Below are positions 10,713 through 23,284 of a stretch of DNA of 64,000 bases, in pieces. The notes below the pieces were generated by a model. That model saw nothing but the letters and a program-made list of their open reading frames with translations, searched no databases and had not been told where the DNA came from. The translations under genes and the position numbers were made by a program. This stretch comes from Tetrapyrgos nigripes (lineage: Eukaryota; Basidiomycota; Agaricomycetes; Agaricales; Campanellaceae), in NCBI GenBank assembly GCA_013368315.1, contig JAACJM010000074.1:1-64000 (forward strand). The letters run 5' to 3'. Position 1 is the first letter of the stretch. Each line of letters starts with the position of its first letter.

Positions 10713-12339
10713 CAGTGGGTCAAAAAATTGTCCACATGTTTCGCATTTTTGGAAAGATTGCCAATTTAAGCAATACTGAGTAGAGATATTGAAATGTGGT
10801 CAGTGATGGGCAGAACGCCCTTGATAAGAGCTACAATAATCTGTTTTATTTGTCCTATTTGGCTCAAAACTCATGGAGATATGATTGATTTAAAATGGTA
10901 TGTCATTTGGACAATTTTTTGAGTTGCCACTTCAAAATCAGTATTGTAACTATGTGATGTCTCATAGATGACATCATAAGTGGAGTTGTACAATGATGCA
11001 ATGGCTACATCATAATGATATCATAGCTGCCAGCTGGACCATATATAAGGGCATCCAGTTGTTCTATAGCCCTCATCAAATCATGAGACCCATCACATCC
11101 ACCCAGAAAGACAATATCCTCTCTCTCCTCCAAACTTCTGCTTCATCCAGGGAAATCTCTGCTAAAACTGGGGTATCCAAGTCAAAGATTGCTTCTCTGG
11201 CCAAAGAGATGTATCCTGACAAGGAAAACCATCAAGCAGGGCGTCCTAGAAAGCTGTCTACCACTGATGAACGTGCTGCTATCCAACAAATCAACACTGG
11301 CAAAGCTGAAAATGCTACAGAAGTGGCCAGAAACATCAATCCCCTCCTTGACCAACCTGTCTCCACCCAAACCATTCGAAATTCCCTTCTCAGGCATGAT
11401 GTGGACACATCTAAAACGAAGAAGAAGCCCAAACTCACTGCAGCTCACAGGAAGGCTCATTTAAACTTTGCACAGAAGTACAGAAACTGGACTGTGGATG
11501 ACTGGAAAAGGGTTATTTGGTCAGATGAGACTAAAATCAATCGATATGGGTCAGATGGACAGCAGTATGTGTGGGGGAGGAAGGGTGAATCCTTGGGAGA
11601 GAGAAATGTGGTGGAAACAGTCAAATTTGGAGGAGTAAATATCATGGTGTGGGGATGTATGGGGTGGGAAGGAGTTGGAAACATGGCAGAGGTGGAGGGC
11701 AGGATGAATGCAGAGCAGTATGTGGACATTTTGGAGAACAACCTTCTGGAGAGCATGGATATTTTGGGTGTTGATCCAGAGGTGGCCATTTTTCAGCAAG
11801 ACAATGATCCTAAACACAAGTCAAAACTGGCCACCAAGTGGTTTGAAGACAACAACATCCATTGCATGAGCTGGCCTGCTCAATCTCCTGACCTGAACCC
11901 CATTGAACACCTCTGGACAACCCTCAAACACAAGCTCAATGGATATGACACAGCACCCTCTGGAGTTTGGGAAATATGGGACAGAGCAGCTGAAAAGTGG
12001 GATGAAATCACAGAAGAAGATTGTCAGAAATTGATCAGGAGCATGCCTAGAAGGATTGAGGCTGTGTTGAAGGCCAAAGGAGGGCATACCAAGTACTGAG
12101 CTAGCACTTTCTGTATTTTCACTTGCATGTCAAAAAATTGTCCAAATGACATACCATTTTAAATCAGTCATATCTCCATGAGTTTTAAGCCAAATAAGAC
12201 AAAACAGACAGAATATTGTAGCGTTTATCAAGGGCTTTCTGCCCATCACTGACCACATTTTAATATCTCTACTCAGTATTGCTTAAATTGGCAATCTTTC
12301 CAAAAATGCGAAACATGTGGACAATTTTTTGACCCACTG
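10713..12339 (+). mobile_element. Tc1/mariner transposon, copy 1 (1627 bp)
   Basis: Terminal inverted repeats begin CAGTGGGTCAAAAAATTGTC and are about 215 bp long. TA target duplicates flank the element at 10711-10712 and 12340-12341. It carries one complete transposase gene. A second copy of identical length lies inverted at 39364-40990; the only coding difference I found is synonymous, near 11225 (GAA versus GAG). Intact ends, intact gene and near identity imply recent movement. Confidence 0.95.
11083..12099 (+). CDS. Tc1-type DD34E transposase
   Basis: Cuts and pastes its own element at TA sites in the nucleus. From the ATG at 11083 it has 339 residues, the usual Tc1 size: an N-terminal helix-turn-helix region (about 1-110, with SREISAKTGVSKSKIASLA) and a DDE domain. 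Catalytic residues are visible as Asp148 in WSDET, Asp240 in QQDNDPKH and Glu275 in LNPIEHLW, giving the DD34E spacing. An in-frame ATG at 10993 would add 30 residues, but an ATATATAAGG TATA-like box at 11041-11050 lies between the two, so I prefer 11083. No intron, stop or frameshift is present. It probably could act in trans on both copies in this window. Confidence 0.95.
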   Translation: MRPITSTQKDNILSLLQTSASSREISAKTGVSKSKIASLAKEMYPDKENHQAGRPRKLSTTDERAAIQQINTGKAENATEVARNINPLLDQPVSTQTIRNSLLRHDVDTSKTKKKPKLTAAHRKAHLNFAQKYRNWTVDDWKRVIWSDETKINRYGSDGQQYVWGRKGESLGERNVVETVKFGGVNIMVWGCMGWEGVGNMAEVEGRMNAEQYVDILENNLLESMDILGVDPEVAIFQQDNDPKHKSKLATKWFEDNNIHCMSWPAQSPDLNPIEHLWTTLKHKLNGYDTAPSGVWEIWDRAAEKWDEITEEDCQKLIRSMPRRIEAVLKAKGGHTKY

Positions 12340-12420
12340 TACAAAGGCAATGTCAATCATTTTACAAGCCAAAAAATAGTCTAGAATTAGTGCATATCAA
12401 AGGCATTTTAGGGGCATATA

Positions 12421-12606
12421 AAGTAGTTGGAGGAAGCTTGAGAGTAGCTTGAGGTACCTTAAGTATAGCTTGACTGTAGCTTGAGTGTAGCGTGAGTATA
12501 GCTTGAGTGTAGCTTGACTGTAGCTTGACTGTAGCTTGAGAAGCTTGAGTGTAGCTTGAGTATAGCTTGATTGTAGCTTGACTGTAGCTTGACTGTAGCT
12601 TGAGTT
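12421..12606 (+). repeat. AGCTTGA-type minisatellite, middle
   Basis: About 15 imperfect units of GTAGCTTGAGT / GTAGCTTGACT, immediately beyond the right end of the Tc1 copy. With the arrays at 10361 and 13530 it suggests one larger repeat-bearing element into which Tc1 inserted. Confidence 0.75.
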
Positions 12607-13529
12607 CTCTAAGTATGTATATAATATCTACTCAGTTAGCTCATACTACTTACCATGAAATAGTATTTTTTGTTGATGAGAAGAAGTACTTTCCAGTGTT
12701 CAAGTGTTCAGCCACAATCCTGAAGGTTTGCAGCCGTGTGTAAATTGACATGTCACTTACTATTATTGAAATTGCACATGCCAGAGTAGGCTGAGCACCA
12801 AAACTACTTTCATTGAAAAATCATCCAACTATAAGCTAGAAACTACACAAAACATACTCAAAGTAGTCATAAACTACACGTAAATATCCTCTGTGGTGGA
12901 TTCATATAGTTAGCGTAAGGCATTGGGGGATGATTCCAGGAAAGGGAGCACTGGGAGTGAGTGCTGGTAGAACTGAGGAAGGAGCTCTCTGAATTTCGGG
13001 GCTAGTATTAGGTGGCTTTTTCGTTGAGGATCAATGAAGCTAGCGAGTCGCTGTCTGAGTTTTGCCTCAGTGAAAATGATATTGAATCAATCTATCAAGG
13101 CTTGACAATTCAGCTGTAACTTACCAGCATTCTGAGGTTCCCTAGTTTGTTCAGGCAAGGTTTGTAATCTATGCATACATAAGTTTAGCAGACGATGATA
13201 TTAAAGTACTGCCTACCAACAATGTTAAGAGAGACAAGGGTGGAAAGTGTCATAGATGCATGACTGGGATTTTGTGAAGACGTTCGGAATGCAATCATTT
13301 CCTAGTTCGCTATATCAGTTTATTCAAGCGTTCAGCCACAGTCCTGAAGGTCTACAGGCGTGTGAACAGCTTTGTATCACTTACTGTATTGGGATGATGC
13401 ACATGGTCCAGACGCGTCCTACCAGCAAAAATACCATAAACAATGTTTGACCTTTGTACTAGAAACACGCACAAAATGTACTCAAATGAATTGTATATTA
13501 AAGTGAACTATCCATATGAAATTGCTAAT

Positions 13530-13597
13530 GGTAGCTTGATGGTAGCTTGACAGTAGCTTGACAGTAGCTTGACTAGTAGCTTGACTAGTAGCTTGAA
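13530..13597 (+). repeat. AGCTTGA-type minisatellite, right
   Basis: About six units of GTAGCTTGAC(T/A) with TAG spacers. The 12607-13529 stretch before it has no gene I can recognise. Confidence 0.7.
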
Positions 13598-15054
13598 AAA
13601 CTGGTGGCCTGATCCGGACTGCTCATGGTCCTAACTTGGTCCTAACACTAACACGAAAAAACCATGCAGCATACAGATGGCGACTCTACGTTGGACACAG
13701 CTTGCAATAAGGTTAACAATGGGATGCGCACGGAACAAGAGGTATGTAGCAAGAATTAATGTCACAGTTTAGAGTCAGCCTCGTGGAAAGCACATCCTGA
13801 GGACATCTTAGCCTGGTGGTCATTACAGCTGCTATAAGGACAGAGGAAGTAGGAGCTGAATTTGTAAGCGGATTGTTATTGGCCAAAATAAAAATGTGCA
13901 AACCCCCAAGAAGAGAACCATAGAGACTAGCCATGGATTGATTGAATGCGCACTCGTATGTGGTCCGACATGCCGTTCGATCACGATCGCGGCTTACAGC
14001 TTTCATGGTCGGACAAAACCGAGTCGGAGCTTGATTGATAAGCGGAATTTTTGGAGCCGCACAAAATGTGCGAATAGGAAGTTACCCCAAGACCACTACA
14101 TACTATAGAGGTAGCGGGAATAATGTGTGAGACGTGGAGAGTTCACCGAGAGCTATATTTGAGGGGGCGATCAGCAGGTACATCGCATCGGTTAGCATTT
14201 CTTGGCAGAGAAGAGGATCTCTCCGGAGCTAATAATGCTATCGACTCAGTTGAACTCTATCACGTATACGGCAGAATGAACAAAATCTGATGCCAAGCTA
14301 CAAGCGAACTCCAACCAGCACAGGGTCTTACAACGGTGACGGCAGCAGAGGTATGATACCAGAGTGGAGTGGCTTTAAGTTCAAGGACTCCAAAGTTCGG
14401 TACTAGTAGCAGAAACTACAGCTTTGGTGACGATGAACTCGGAAGGATATTCATAGTCATGGTAGTCCAGCTGGGCAAGGAGCAACGCAACTGACTCGTA
14501 TTCTTACCGGCGTGAAGTCATCCTGCGCGATTATTCAAGATCCTAGTTTTCAGGCTGCAATGAAAGAGATGTGGCCTAGTTGTGGCCCAGGCGTGGCGGG
14601 CTCTAAAATCGTTCTGTGTGACTGTGTCCGAGTCGGTGTCGCAATGTCGTTGACAATTGTCGTAGCCAGAAGATAGTGATCTTGACGAGAATTCTGTCCG
14701 TCCGTGCGATAGGGTTGAAAGTAACGTACAGCATAGTATATGTATGGCATGCTCGATATACGAACACTGTGGATGAGACACAAGAACAGAAACACTGTAA
14801 ATGCGTACAACGAGAAGGTATCAACACACAAGGACAAAGTAAAACTTTTGCTTCCTCAACCCGACACCGCCACCGATGCACAGCAGGTAACAATGGACAG
14901 AGTGGGCAGCAGTCCCAACAACCCCAGTGGCATCAGCAGCGGTGGCCATACCAAAACAGGTCGGTGTAACCCTGAAGTAAAACTGAGAATATGTTTGAAA
15001 CTGTGGGAGTGCGCTTGGTCCATATATAGTCTACCTATGTATGTATACTATCCG
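13598..15054. other. No gene recognised
   Basis: Several short open frames on both strands show no family pattern. 14128-14238 is a diverged copy of 9665-9775. Nothing else supported. Confidence 0.4.
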
Positions 15055-16367
15055 TATGAAAGGAGTGTGGGCCAGCGCTGAAACGTGGCGAGAACGAGTC
15101 CGGTGAGCTCAAAGATTCTACACAGCAATCCAGTAAACGGTGTGTAGAATTGTGCGGGTCGCCACTGCGTGCCAGCGTGTCAGTGGCACGCGTACGTACT
15201 GAAAATTTCGTTCGAGTTCTCATCCACTATGTCAAAATAAATTCTAAAGAATATCTGAACCTATGGCCTGTATCTAATCTTTTACATTCTTAAACAGCAA
15301 ATTTTGTACATTTTGTACTTGTATGACTTGGAAACTGTCGAGAAGTGACCCGCAGATCTATTAGGGCGGCCCGCACGTATGACATCATGAGCGGACCAGC
15401 CAATACCTGATGCGTCTAACTAACTGTTGCTCTCTATTGCTACTCGTGTGCAATACTGCATTGCAAACTTAGGTAAACAGCTCATAAGCCCTCTGAATGA
15501 TAATTAAAAATCATTATTCATGCGTTAGGACCTTCGACGTTGAGAAATGCTCGTCCCCGACGTCGTTCGGGGTTACCCGATGTTAATTCCCATGCCTCCT
15601 ATCAGCCCCGCTCTCTGTTTGCCTCGACTCGGTTTACCTCAACAAGCAGATATGTGCCTCGGGGATTGATGGGATATGCTTCGAACATGTATAGGTGTCT
15701 CTTGAATTTTTTTAACAACCGGATCCTCAGCATATTAATCAAAAATACTCGAAATTTGCTCATTTGGCAGCACTGCAACTCAAATAGAGCACTCAACTGA
15801 GGGTTTAGAAAGTCAAAGAAAATTCATAAGGTAGCTAAAGCCCTAAAAAGGCTATTCTGGTTCTGTACAACTTTTTGGATGTGCGTACTGAGAAATACAG
15901 CTAATCCAAGGCGACACGCATGGGCCCGCTGGCCCGCAGGTGACCCGCACAATTCTCGCAACCGTCCAGTAAAGAAAGTCAACGGAAAATGGGTAGTTCA
16001 ATTTCTGAGAAAAGCAGAGAAAAGTACTGTAGTGTGTACTATGATAAATATAAGTACTTAAGAAGAAGAAAAAGTGCTTTAGAGGTCTCTATGAATCTGG
16101 AAAAAGGAATGGAGTACTTAGGTGGTACTTTCCCTTCGTTATCCTTCCCATTAGACACTCCAGTACCGGCGGATGGCAATCTTAGAATGAACCTTGCCAG
16201 CACCAGCACTGTAAAAATCTGCTCTATCCTGCTCAACCTCCTTGAGCAACATCAAATTGGCGGTTACTTTAGTGACTGTGGTAGTGTATGTTTGTCTACA
16301 TAGGATGCAAAATTCGAAATTCAAAGATGAATGATTGGATAGCACAGTGACAATGAATCATAATATA
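15055..16367 (+). repeat. 1.3-kb dispersed repeat, copy A
   Basis: Aligns along its length with 35061-36367 in the same orientation. It starts with the module TATGAAAGGAGTGTGGGCC and ends near GTGACAATGAATCATAAT. Copy A keeps many CpG sites that are TG or CA in copy B, for example in the 15537-15575 stretch. No protein-coding potential beyond short frames and no terminal repeats or target duplications were seen. It may be a solo LTR or a non-autonomous element; class unresolved. Confidence 0.8.
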
Positions 16368-17290
16368 AGACTTATGTTGCAACATTCTTGAAAAGGATGG
16401 TCTGCTACATCCACCTTTGACGAGGGCAAAAAAAACAGAATTAGTACCATTGGACGGCAATTCAACGGCACCTGGTAAAAAAATATCTTTGAATCTTTCT
16501 TCTTAAATATCCACTATCGACTTAGTTCCATGGCATGGTTTCAAAAGCGTCAGGTAACAAGCAAGTGTGAGAGGAAAGAGGAAGGAAGCCAGCTGGACAA
16601 CACATGGCTATGACATCAACTTGAGAGCCAGCTTTTCATCAACTGACAACGGCCAAAACGGAAATGTTGGTAGCATAGACTATGGCGGTTTGGAGGAAAA
16701 GGCCACGCAATGGTCAAAACACCAAAACTGCAGACTGGGAAGGCTGATGTTGGAGGAGATCTCAGTCGAGATTTCGACGCTGAGAAGAGCTGGGAGATAG
16801 AGAAAGAGCAGCCAAGCGCTGCCTTTAGGGAAAGATTGTTAGAGGCATGGTGAGAGAGATGTTGCTGGAAGAGGAGATGAGATAAAGATGTGGTTGTTTG
16901 CCTACAGCCTGGCTGCAAAGCTGTAGACAAACAAATATGATAAATAAGCGGGTAAAATAGGAAGGAAGAACGGGAATAACTGCTTAGAAAATAGACATAG
17001 CCACATGCAGAAAGCCAGTGTAAAGAACAGCCTCATTCTTCAGCCTTGTAAGACATCGCGTGGCGTGAACGGAATTTGCCGGCAGTAGGCGCCGCCGCCT
17101 GTTGCGTCGGAACTAATATTTCTTTCCGTCAGATCACATGGAAATGCACCAGGACAAACTAGAAACACAGCCCCGCGGATCACTCCGGTCCAAACCCATG
17201 TATCGGATGGATAGACGGGACCGTTTAAGCATAGCCACAAGCAGAAGTCAAGTGTAATAAACTCAACCTCATTTCATTCGGCCTCGTAAA
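16368..17290. other. No gene; two copies of a TTACGAGGC module on the minus strand
   Basis: About 16995-17053 and 17222-17293 carry, on the minus strand, a module that reads TTAC(A/G)AGGC(T/C)GAA, then CTTTACACT-like and CTGCATGTGGCTATG-like words. Relatives occur at about 28036, 36669 and 52053. This looks like the end of a dispersed element family. A short plus-strand frame at 16567-16800 has no recognisable product. Confidence 0.4.
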
Positions 17291-17928
17291 TTACTCGACC
17301 TCTGTGACCCCGATTCCACATTCAAGATGTCCCCCCCCCCCATTGCCAGTGCTTTCCACCTCTAAATCAGGTATACGTATATAGCCAACATCATCAGGAT
17401 TCGTGTGATTGAACAGCTTCCGACGAATATTCAAGTTGTAGAAGAGCGTCAATGAATAGACACTGCTGATACAGTAGCCAAATATCATGCTGACTTGCAA
17501 TCCAAAAAATTGAAACCAAAATGCATCAGATTCAAGGTCAAATGCCAACGTCCCATGTCACTGTCAATGGAAATGGAAATGGGGCGTAGGGGAGAGAGGA
17601 TGGATAGGTCATAATTCATGTACATACCATTACTGTGGATATCAGCCACAAAGATATAAGAGTCAGCACTGCAATCAGCGCAGTGAGAGAGCCGGTTTTG
17701 AGTGCGAGGGTTGCTAGATGGCAAACGCCTCTGAAAGAAAGGAAAGGAATTAAGGAATTTCGGATGTTCATCTTCTTAAGCTAATAATCACTACAGAATT
17801 TACCAAGTGGAAAGCACACTCACTTGGATGAAGACTTGAGCGTTCTGTCGCGGTCTGTCGCTCGATAATATAAGACCAAGAGTAGGGCGATTAATAGGTC
17901 TGCCACCATTGCGGTTGATAACCACAAA
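17291..17928 (-). pseudogene. DUF6534-like membrane protein gene, 3' half
   Basis: Three exon-like pieces on the minus strand read SLWLSTAMVADLLIALLLVL, then LATLALKTGSLTALIAVLTL, then SVYSLTLFYNLNIRRKLF followed by a tail that ends at a stop at 17291. Donor and acceptor sites (GTGAGT, GTATGT, CAG, AAG) separate them. These are the C-terminal helices of the fungal DUF6534 family. The N-terminal helices are missing: the DIRS RNase H fragment at 18003 lies where they should be. A run of ten or more G residues near 17330 is an obvious slippage site. It is a better-preserved relative of 1299-1695. Confidence 0.6.
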
Positions 17929-18002
17929 CTACGTTAAAGTAAGGGATAACGGGATAGGGTTTTCAGTGCAAGAACGTTGAACCAGGAAAAGGCATTTTTT
18001 AT

Positions 18003-18334
18003 TTCGAGGCTTTATCCGTCCTGTCAGCACTGTCATTTGCCATTGAATCCTCAACCCCTCCGCCATCACGCATTGTCATCTTTACCGACAATTCTAACAC
18101 TGTGGACATGTTCAATTCTCTCAAGGCATCTCCATCACACAACCCCATTCTGATTACCGCCGTCGACCTTCTCCTCCATCACAAATCCCAATTACGAATT
18201 CTACACATACCTGGAGAGAACAACGAGACTGCTGACACTCTGTCAAGGTTCAAGAACAGTGAAGTATATGAGAAGATTCCTGATATCATCATCACTCCCT
18301 TTCAACCCCCTCGACTGACGCTGGGGGCGGTTTC
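18003..18334 (+). pseudogene. RNase H fragment of a DIRS-like retroelement
   Basis: One open stretch reads FEALSVLSALSFAIE, then RIVIFTDNSNTVDMFNSL, then LRILHIPGENNETADTLSRF and PPRLTLGA. The pattern E, then TDN.NTVD, then HIPGE.N..AD.LSR is the RNase H fold used by DIRS/tyrosine-recombinase retroelements in basidiomycetes. Reverse transcriptase and recombinase are absent on both sides, so this is a fragment. It abuts the truncated DUF6534 gene. Confidence 0.65.
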
Positions 18335-20569
18335 TCTCACAATGCAAAAAGCGTGGCGAATACTTTGCAGGCATGTGAGCCAAATCTGCGTCAGAAAATT
18401 CCGCAGATACTTCACTTGTTTGAACACATTTTTACAAAGCCACACAAATCTCATCCTATTTGGGAGGTTTTTATCTCACAAATCAATTATAATCTAGAAA
18501 ATACTTATGACACAAGTTTCGTCATTTCAACGGCAAGTAAGCCAAATTTTATCTGGGAAAAAACTGTGCGAACAATTTGAGATTTAAACCTGCTCAAAAA
18601 TGGGTTGCAAATACCCATCGCCGCCCGCGGTGCTTTGATCCGACGGGAAGACGATCGTAAACTAGCGCGGCACGTGACGAGCGCAGAATTAGTGCGAAAA
18701 CGAGCCACTCAAGATTTGGGGAGCATTTGGGCGTAAAGACCCTCTACCTATCGGTAACGGGAATAAGCAAGCTAACAAAAACAAGGCGCGTAATGGTGCT
18801 TCGGAGCTATCATCAAAAGGAAATGGATAGTTGAAGCAAAGAAAATATCAAGTCTTTACGTTGGACATACGGTTAGGGCGATATTGGTTGGCTCCTCGAG
18901 GCATAGACAGTTCAAGAGTGGGTCCAGAGTTGGCTGAGAGTGCGGTTTGGCTCTGATCTGAGCGCTGGGTATGTATTTATGACTGCCCAAGACAAACGCG
19001 AGGCCAGCTCGAGGTCAATGCTAAGCATGCCCGATGTCATTAAATATATAGCCCGTAGTATGGAGGCGGAAAATGTGGCGATCATATTCATGTACTACAT
19101 ATGTACATTACAAGTGTACAGACCCTGTGGCAGAAAAATTGGAGCTAACCGCAAGCGACGGAAGCCAACGGCCTAACGGCCTCCGAAACGATCCAACTCA
19201 CTCTTGATTGCGATAGTCAACAGAGTCCTTACAGCCCGACCACAGGCTGTTCGGGCCTGCTCTTACCAGTACCCCAAGGGCATATTTTTGTCTAAAACTG
19301 GATCTGAGCTCCACCTGCGGCGCACTTTTTGTCTAACCTGAAATCTGACATTATCTCAATTTTTACCCAAACCGGTACAGGACATTCCCACCTATAAGCG
19401 GAGGTCCTGGTATCGAGCTTCTCATGTTTCGCCGTTTTCTAAGGACCGAGATCTGCCAGGGTCGATGAGACGGATTCATTAAGGTCTGCGAAGAAGAGAT
19501 CAATCATCGAGGAGAGGAGGATGCCTATCGGGCAGCATGAATGATGAGGTTGACTCGTTTGGAACTTCGTCTCCGTTAATGACACGTTCTTCATGTTCAA
19601 TGCGTCTTGAAGTTCGCTTTTTCCGTTGCTTTTCTACTTGCTTTGTCATCTTCTCCGGTTCAACATCGGTTTCAAACTTTACTCTACGCAGGCACGGTGC
19701 ACCTTCATACATCAACTACTTATATATACATAGTGCATACGTACGACATATACACCGCGTGCGTGCAAGGGAGATGTCGAAGCCTAGAGAATATCAGCCT
19801 CTCCGTCAAGGGGGAATCGACTCGTCTATTACTCGCACATGTGGCTCCAAGGGTCCTATTCTGATTTTCTGATGATCATGCAGGGACAGAGGTGGACCAC
19901 AACATCGCCGCAGGCCCGCATTAGCCAACCAACCATTACGTATGTGGGTAGACTCACCTAACCGGGACAGAACCAAACTTGGCGCTTACGCCGAATGACG
20001 AAAGCTTCTATAAGAATCTACGTACATACATAAAAACTTGAAGAACTTGATAGATGAGATTGTGAATTCTTTCACCATTTTAACACTCCCGGGGTTTTTC
20101 CTTCCCTCTTCCCTCTTCCTCGCTCCCCTGCTTGCCCCCCTACACAGATCCATTCACACAACACGGATTTGGGACCTCTCACGTTGAGCTGCGTTGCACA
20201 GGAGCATTTACATCGGCTTTCATTCTGATTCTGTAGAGAATATCGTCACTCGAATTGCTCTTGTGTTTGAATCTTCTTGTACTTCTTCCTGTTTGTGTTT
20301 TCGTAACCCTGTCCTCAACTCTCTTCGACTCCATCCCTTCAGCTGCTCAACTTAATTCCCCCTTCCCTTTAACTTTCTATACCGTCTGTTCTTTATCTGT
20401 CACTCAGTCTCTGCCCTTATCCTCTCCGAACGAAGGCGACACCCCAATCCAATATCAAACCCAAAACCACCGCAAAATCAATCTCTTCTCTTCTCCTCTC
20501 GTCTGGTCTCGTCCCGAGTTGAAGTTTTTGTAACCCTTAATATTTTGATGCAGATATCATCATATTTTT
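18335..20569. other. No gene recognised; long pyrimidine-rich leader before the next gene
   Basis: Short frames at 18353-18580 and around 19500-19870 have no recognisable product. From about 20090 the plus strand is CT-rich with TCTTCTC-type stretches, a composition common in fungal core promoters, and may be the promoter and leader of the gene that starts at 20570. Confidence 0.4.
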
Positions 20570-22580
20570 ATGGATCAGGGTAGCAATCCCGGCGTTAATG
20601 TTGGTATCGAGGGTCAGATGTGAGTAACTCCCTCTTCCCTGTACTTATCTTTGTTCTGTATCCTTGCAATGGTGCTTCTTTGTGATGTGTTCTGATGCTA
20701 ATTTCCGAATTAATAGAATGGTTCATAGGTATATGTACCTCTTGGGTATAAGTACGTCGTTCGTCTACTACCTCTGCTACACAGGCGTAGGCTTTCTTTT
20801 TCTTTAGTTTCAGATGACTGACGATTTACTTGTCCACCCCACAAACTGGTTACAATACATTTGTAGCGATTCTCTTCTGGGAATATATTATCACTTTTAG
20901 TGAGTTCTACCTACCTGACGAATATTTACTCATAGTTCGAAGTTTCCTGCTCATTGAAATTATTTCAGACGACGAAATCAACTACATCTGGACTCGGCCT
21001 AAGATCCTATCATCTTACTGCTTCCTCCTCATTCGATATGTGTCGTTATTGGGGGAGATTCCTGTGACGGTGGTGAAGTTTTCGATGATGAGTACTAGTG
21101 TGAGTGCATACTTATCCCTTCCCCTTCATTTTCATCCCGAGCTTGTTCCTTTGTATCTCGACATCATGTCTCTGTCTCTGAACACAAATCCTTTTGTTTT
21201 GCTCTATTTTTCAGGTGTCAGTAAATTTCAATCAAGATAAAATCTCATGCCGGCCCTTTGATTCTGAACTGGCTTGTTTGTATCTAGGTGCATGCGGTAC
21301 TATTCCTACTGGATCATTTGGGTCGTTTTGAGAGCTGTGATTGTATACGGTAGGTATACTTCTAAGATCTAACCCTCAAATCCTCATATGACACAGTTTA
21401 TCTGATTTACGCTCATGCTGGCGCTCATAGGCTCCCTCTGCTTGCGTATATACGCACTCTACGAACGGAGTCGTCGGATTTTGGTTATTATGATTGTTGC
21501 GACTTTGTTATTTACTGGGATTACTACGGTGGGTGGTACTTACTTTATTCAAAGAACTGGCGTACAATTTGCCGATCTCTATGCCTCTGTGCTATCTATC
21601 CCCATACGTATACGTATGTACGTATGTATGTACTCTACATCTACATCTACATCTACATCTACAGTGGCAGGGATTAGACCAAGGTATTACGCGGATGGAA
21701 TTGCATCCTGAAGGGTGTGTGGTCACTGTACCTTTGGATACGTGAGTGGCTTTCGTTTCAGCTCAGCAAAAGGTACCTTCATGCTGAACGCTCATCCATG
21801 TCTCCGGCTTCAACATTTGTCTTTACAGCGTTTTTTTGTGCGTCTCTCACTTGTATACTTTCATGATCAAACTCGTGCTCAATCTACTTCATCGTCCTGT
21901 CCCTTCTACCACAGCCCGGATGATCACATGGATACTACATCTAGCCTTTAGACTCCCTCATCTTTTCATTAACACTATGGAAATCATGGTCGATGAGACA
22001 TTATCATGGCATCAATGTGCAGGTATCGGACCCATTGATAGCGTTGTTATTTAGAGACAGTGAGTATCTTGCCTATTTAGCCGGATGAATCGATAATCAA
22101 TTCTGACTCCTTGATTGTTCTATATCACAGGTGCTGTATACTACGTGTAAGTATCAACACTGTAAATTGTTGTCTTCAACTACTCAGACGTACGGATATA
22201 CCAGGTTCATGGTGCTTGCGACACTTGCAAATATAATAACATACTATGTAAGTCGAGCTTTTCCCATACGCATGTGTGTCTACTTACTTACCTCTGTACC
22301 TTAGTCGTCCGGAGTAGGTATTCAGAACATTCATTCTGCCTTCTGTTTGTTGAATTTTCCCCGCCTCTGCGGTTCTGCCCCACTACAGGCCTACACCACA
22401 GAACCCCTATCCACATTCGCATTCAATGTCTCCACGATAATGGTTTCCCGTATGCTTCTCAATCTTCACAAATCGGTCGAAGAAGGAATTCTCTCCTCTC
22501 AAAGGCTATATGAGATTGATTTGAGTCTTACTATACCATATTCATCGGAAAGTCTTGATTTAGAACTTGCAACACTCTGA
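20570..22580 (+). CDS. DUF6533-domain multi-pass membrane protein
   Basis: The model starts at ATG 20570 (MDQGSNPG) and ends at TGA 22580, with many small exons and ~50-70-bp introns. Readable pieces in order: NTFVAILFWEYIITF, then DDEINYIWTRP (the acidic DUF6533 loop), CMRYYSYWIIWVVLRAVIVY, LIGSLCLRIYALYERSRRIL (the conserved LR.YALY motif), LHPEGCVV, DPLIALLFRDGAVYYV, FMVLATLANIITYY and finally AYTTEPLSTFAFNVSTIMVS with a ~40-residue tail. The family is abundant in Agaricomycetes and its function is unknown. Exon joints in the 21300-22000 stretch are approximate. I see no disabling change, so this is one of the few probably live host genes here. Confidence 0.65.
21636..21663 (+). repeat. 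(CTACAT)n microsatellite
   Basis: About four and a half units of CTACAT, lying inside an intron of the DUF6533-type gene next to TGTATGTAC-like repeats. Confidence 0.8.
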
Positions 22581-23284
22581 TTCTTATCACTACTGACTCA
22601 TACCTTGTCAAAATCATTGCTCTTGTTAGTTTCTTGTATAGTACACACATTTCTTCTACCTACTATGAATAACAAGAATGATGGCCATTCATGCACATAC
22701 CTAAGTCTCAGACTTGTGACTCTGACACTTTCTGATTTGGAGAGAGGTAGATGATGTCCTAGGTGAATAAGAGTGTGTCGCAGATCGTCTGAAAGTGGCC
22801 GGCCGCGAACCATGATGGTAGTATAGGAACAAAGCAGAAGTTGATGACATGTGGAATAGCGGGCTGCAATTATCTGTGACTAGGGCATTGTTCTCACTTT
22901 AGCTGCTTCCTAGATCCCTGCATAAACTCCCTGGGCTTTGCTAGACAGCCTTAGCTTGCCTGTACTCCCCACAGATATTACACATTTGCTCAGATGCAGT
23001 AGAGGGAGCCCGAAAAGTGAGTATGACAACAAGTGTATCACAGGTCTAGCTATGTACACCATACCCTAGAGACGCTGAAATAATGTTGTTTTGTGCTAAA
23101 AATGAAGGCAAAGGTGGGGAAATGAGCGAGCTGCAGCTCTCACAAAATTGAGCCCAAAAACTCGAAAATTAACCAAAGTGACGCGCGCGCGAACTTTTCA
23201 AAAACGGCAATAACTTGGTATTATTTCTACTACAGGGTCATTAACTGCCACAAGCAAGTGTCTGATGTGACTATCTATCTTTAC
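22581..23284. other. No gene recognised
   Basis: Downstream flank of the DUF6533-type gene. No exon or repeat supported. Confidence 0.4.

Noticed and set aside
10993..11082. Longer start for the Tc1 transposase
   Set aside because: A TATA-like box lies between this ATG and the one at 11083, and Tc1 proteins usually start near the helix-turn-helix region.
11182..11789. Conserved antisense frames shared by both Tc1 copies
   Set aside because: They are shadows of the transposase gene; they persist because the two elements are nearly identical.
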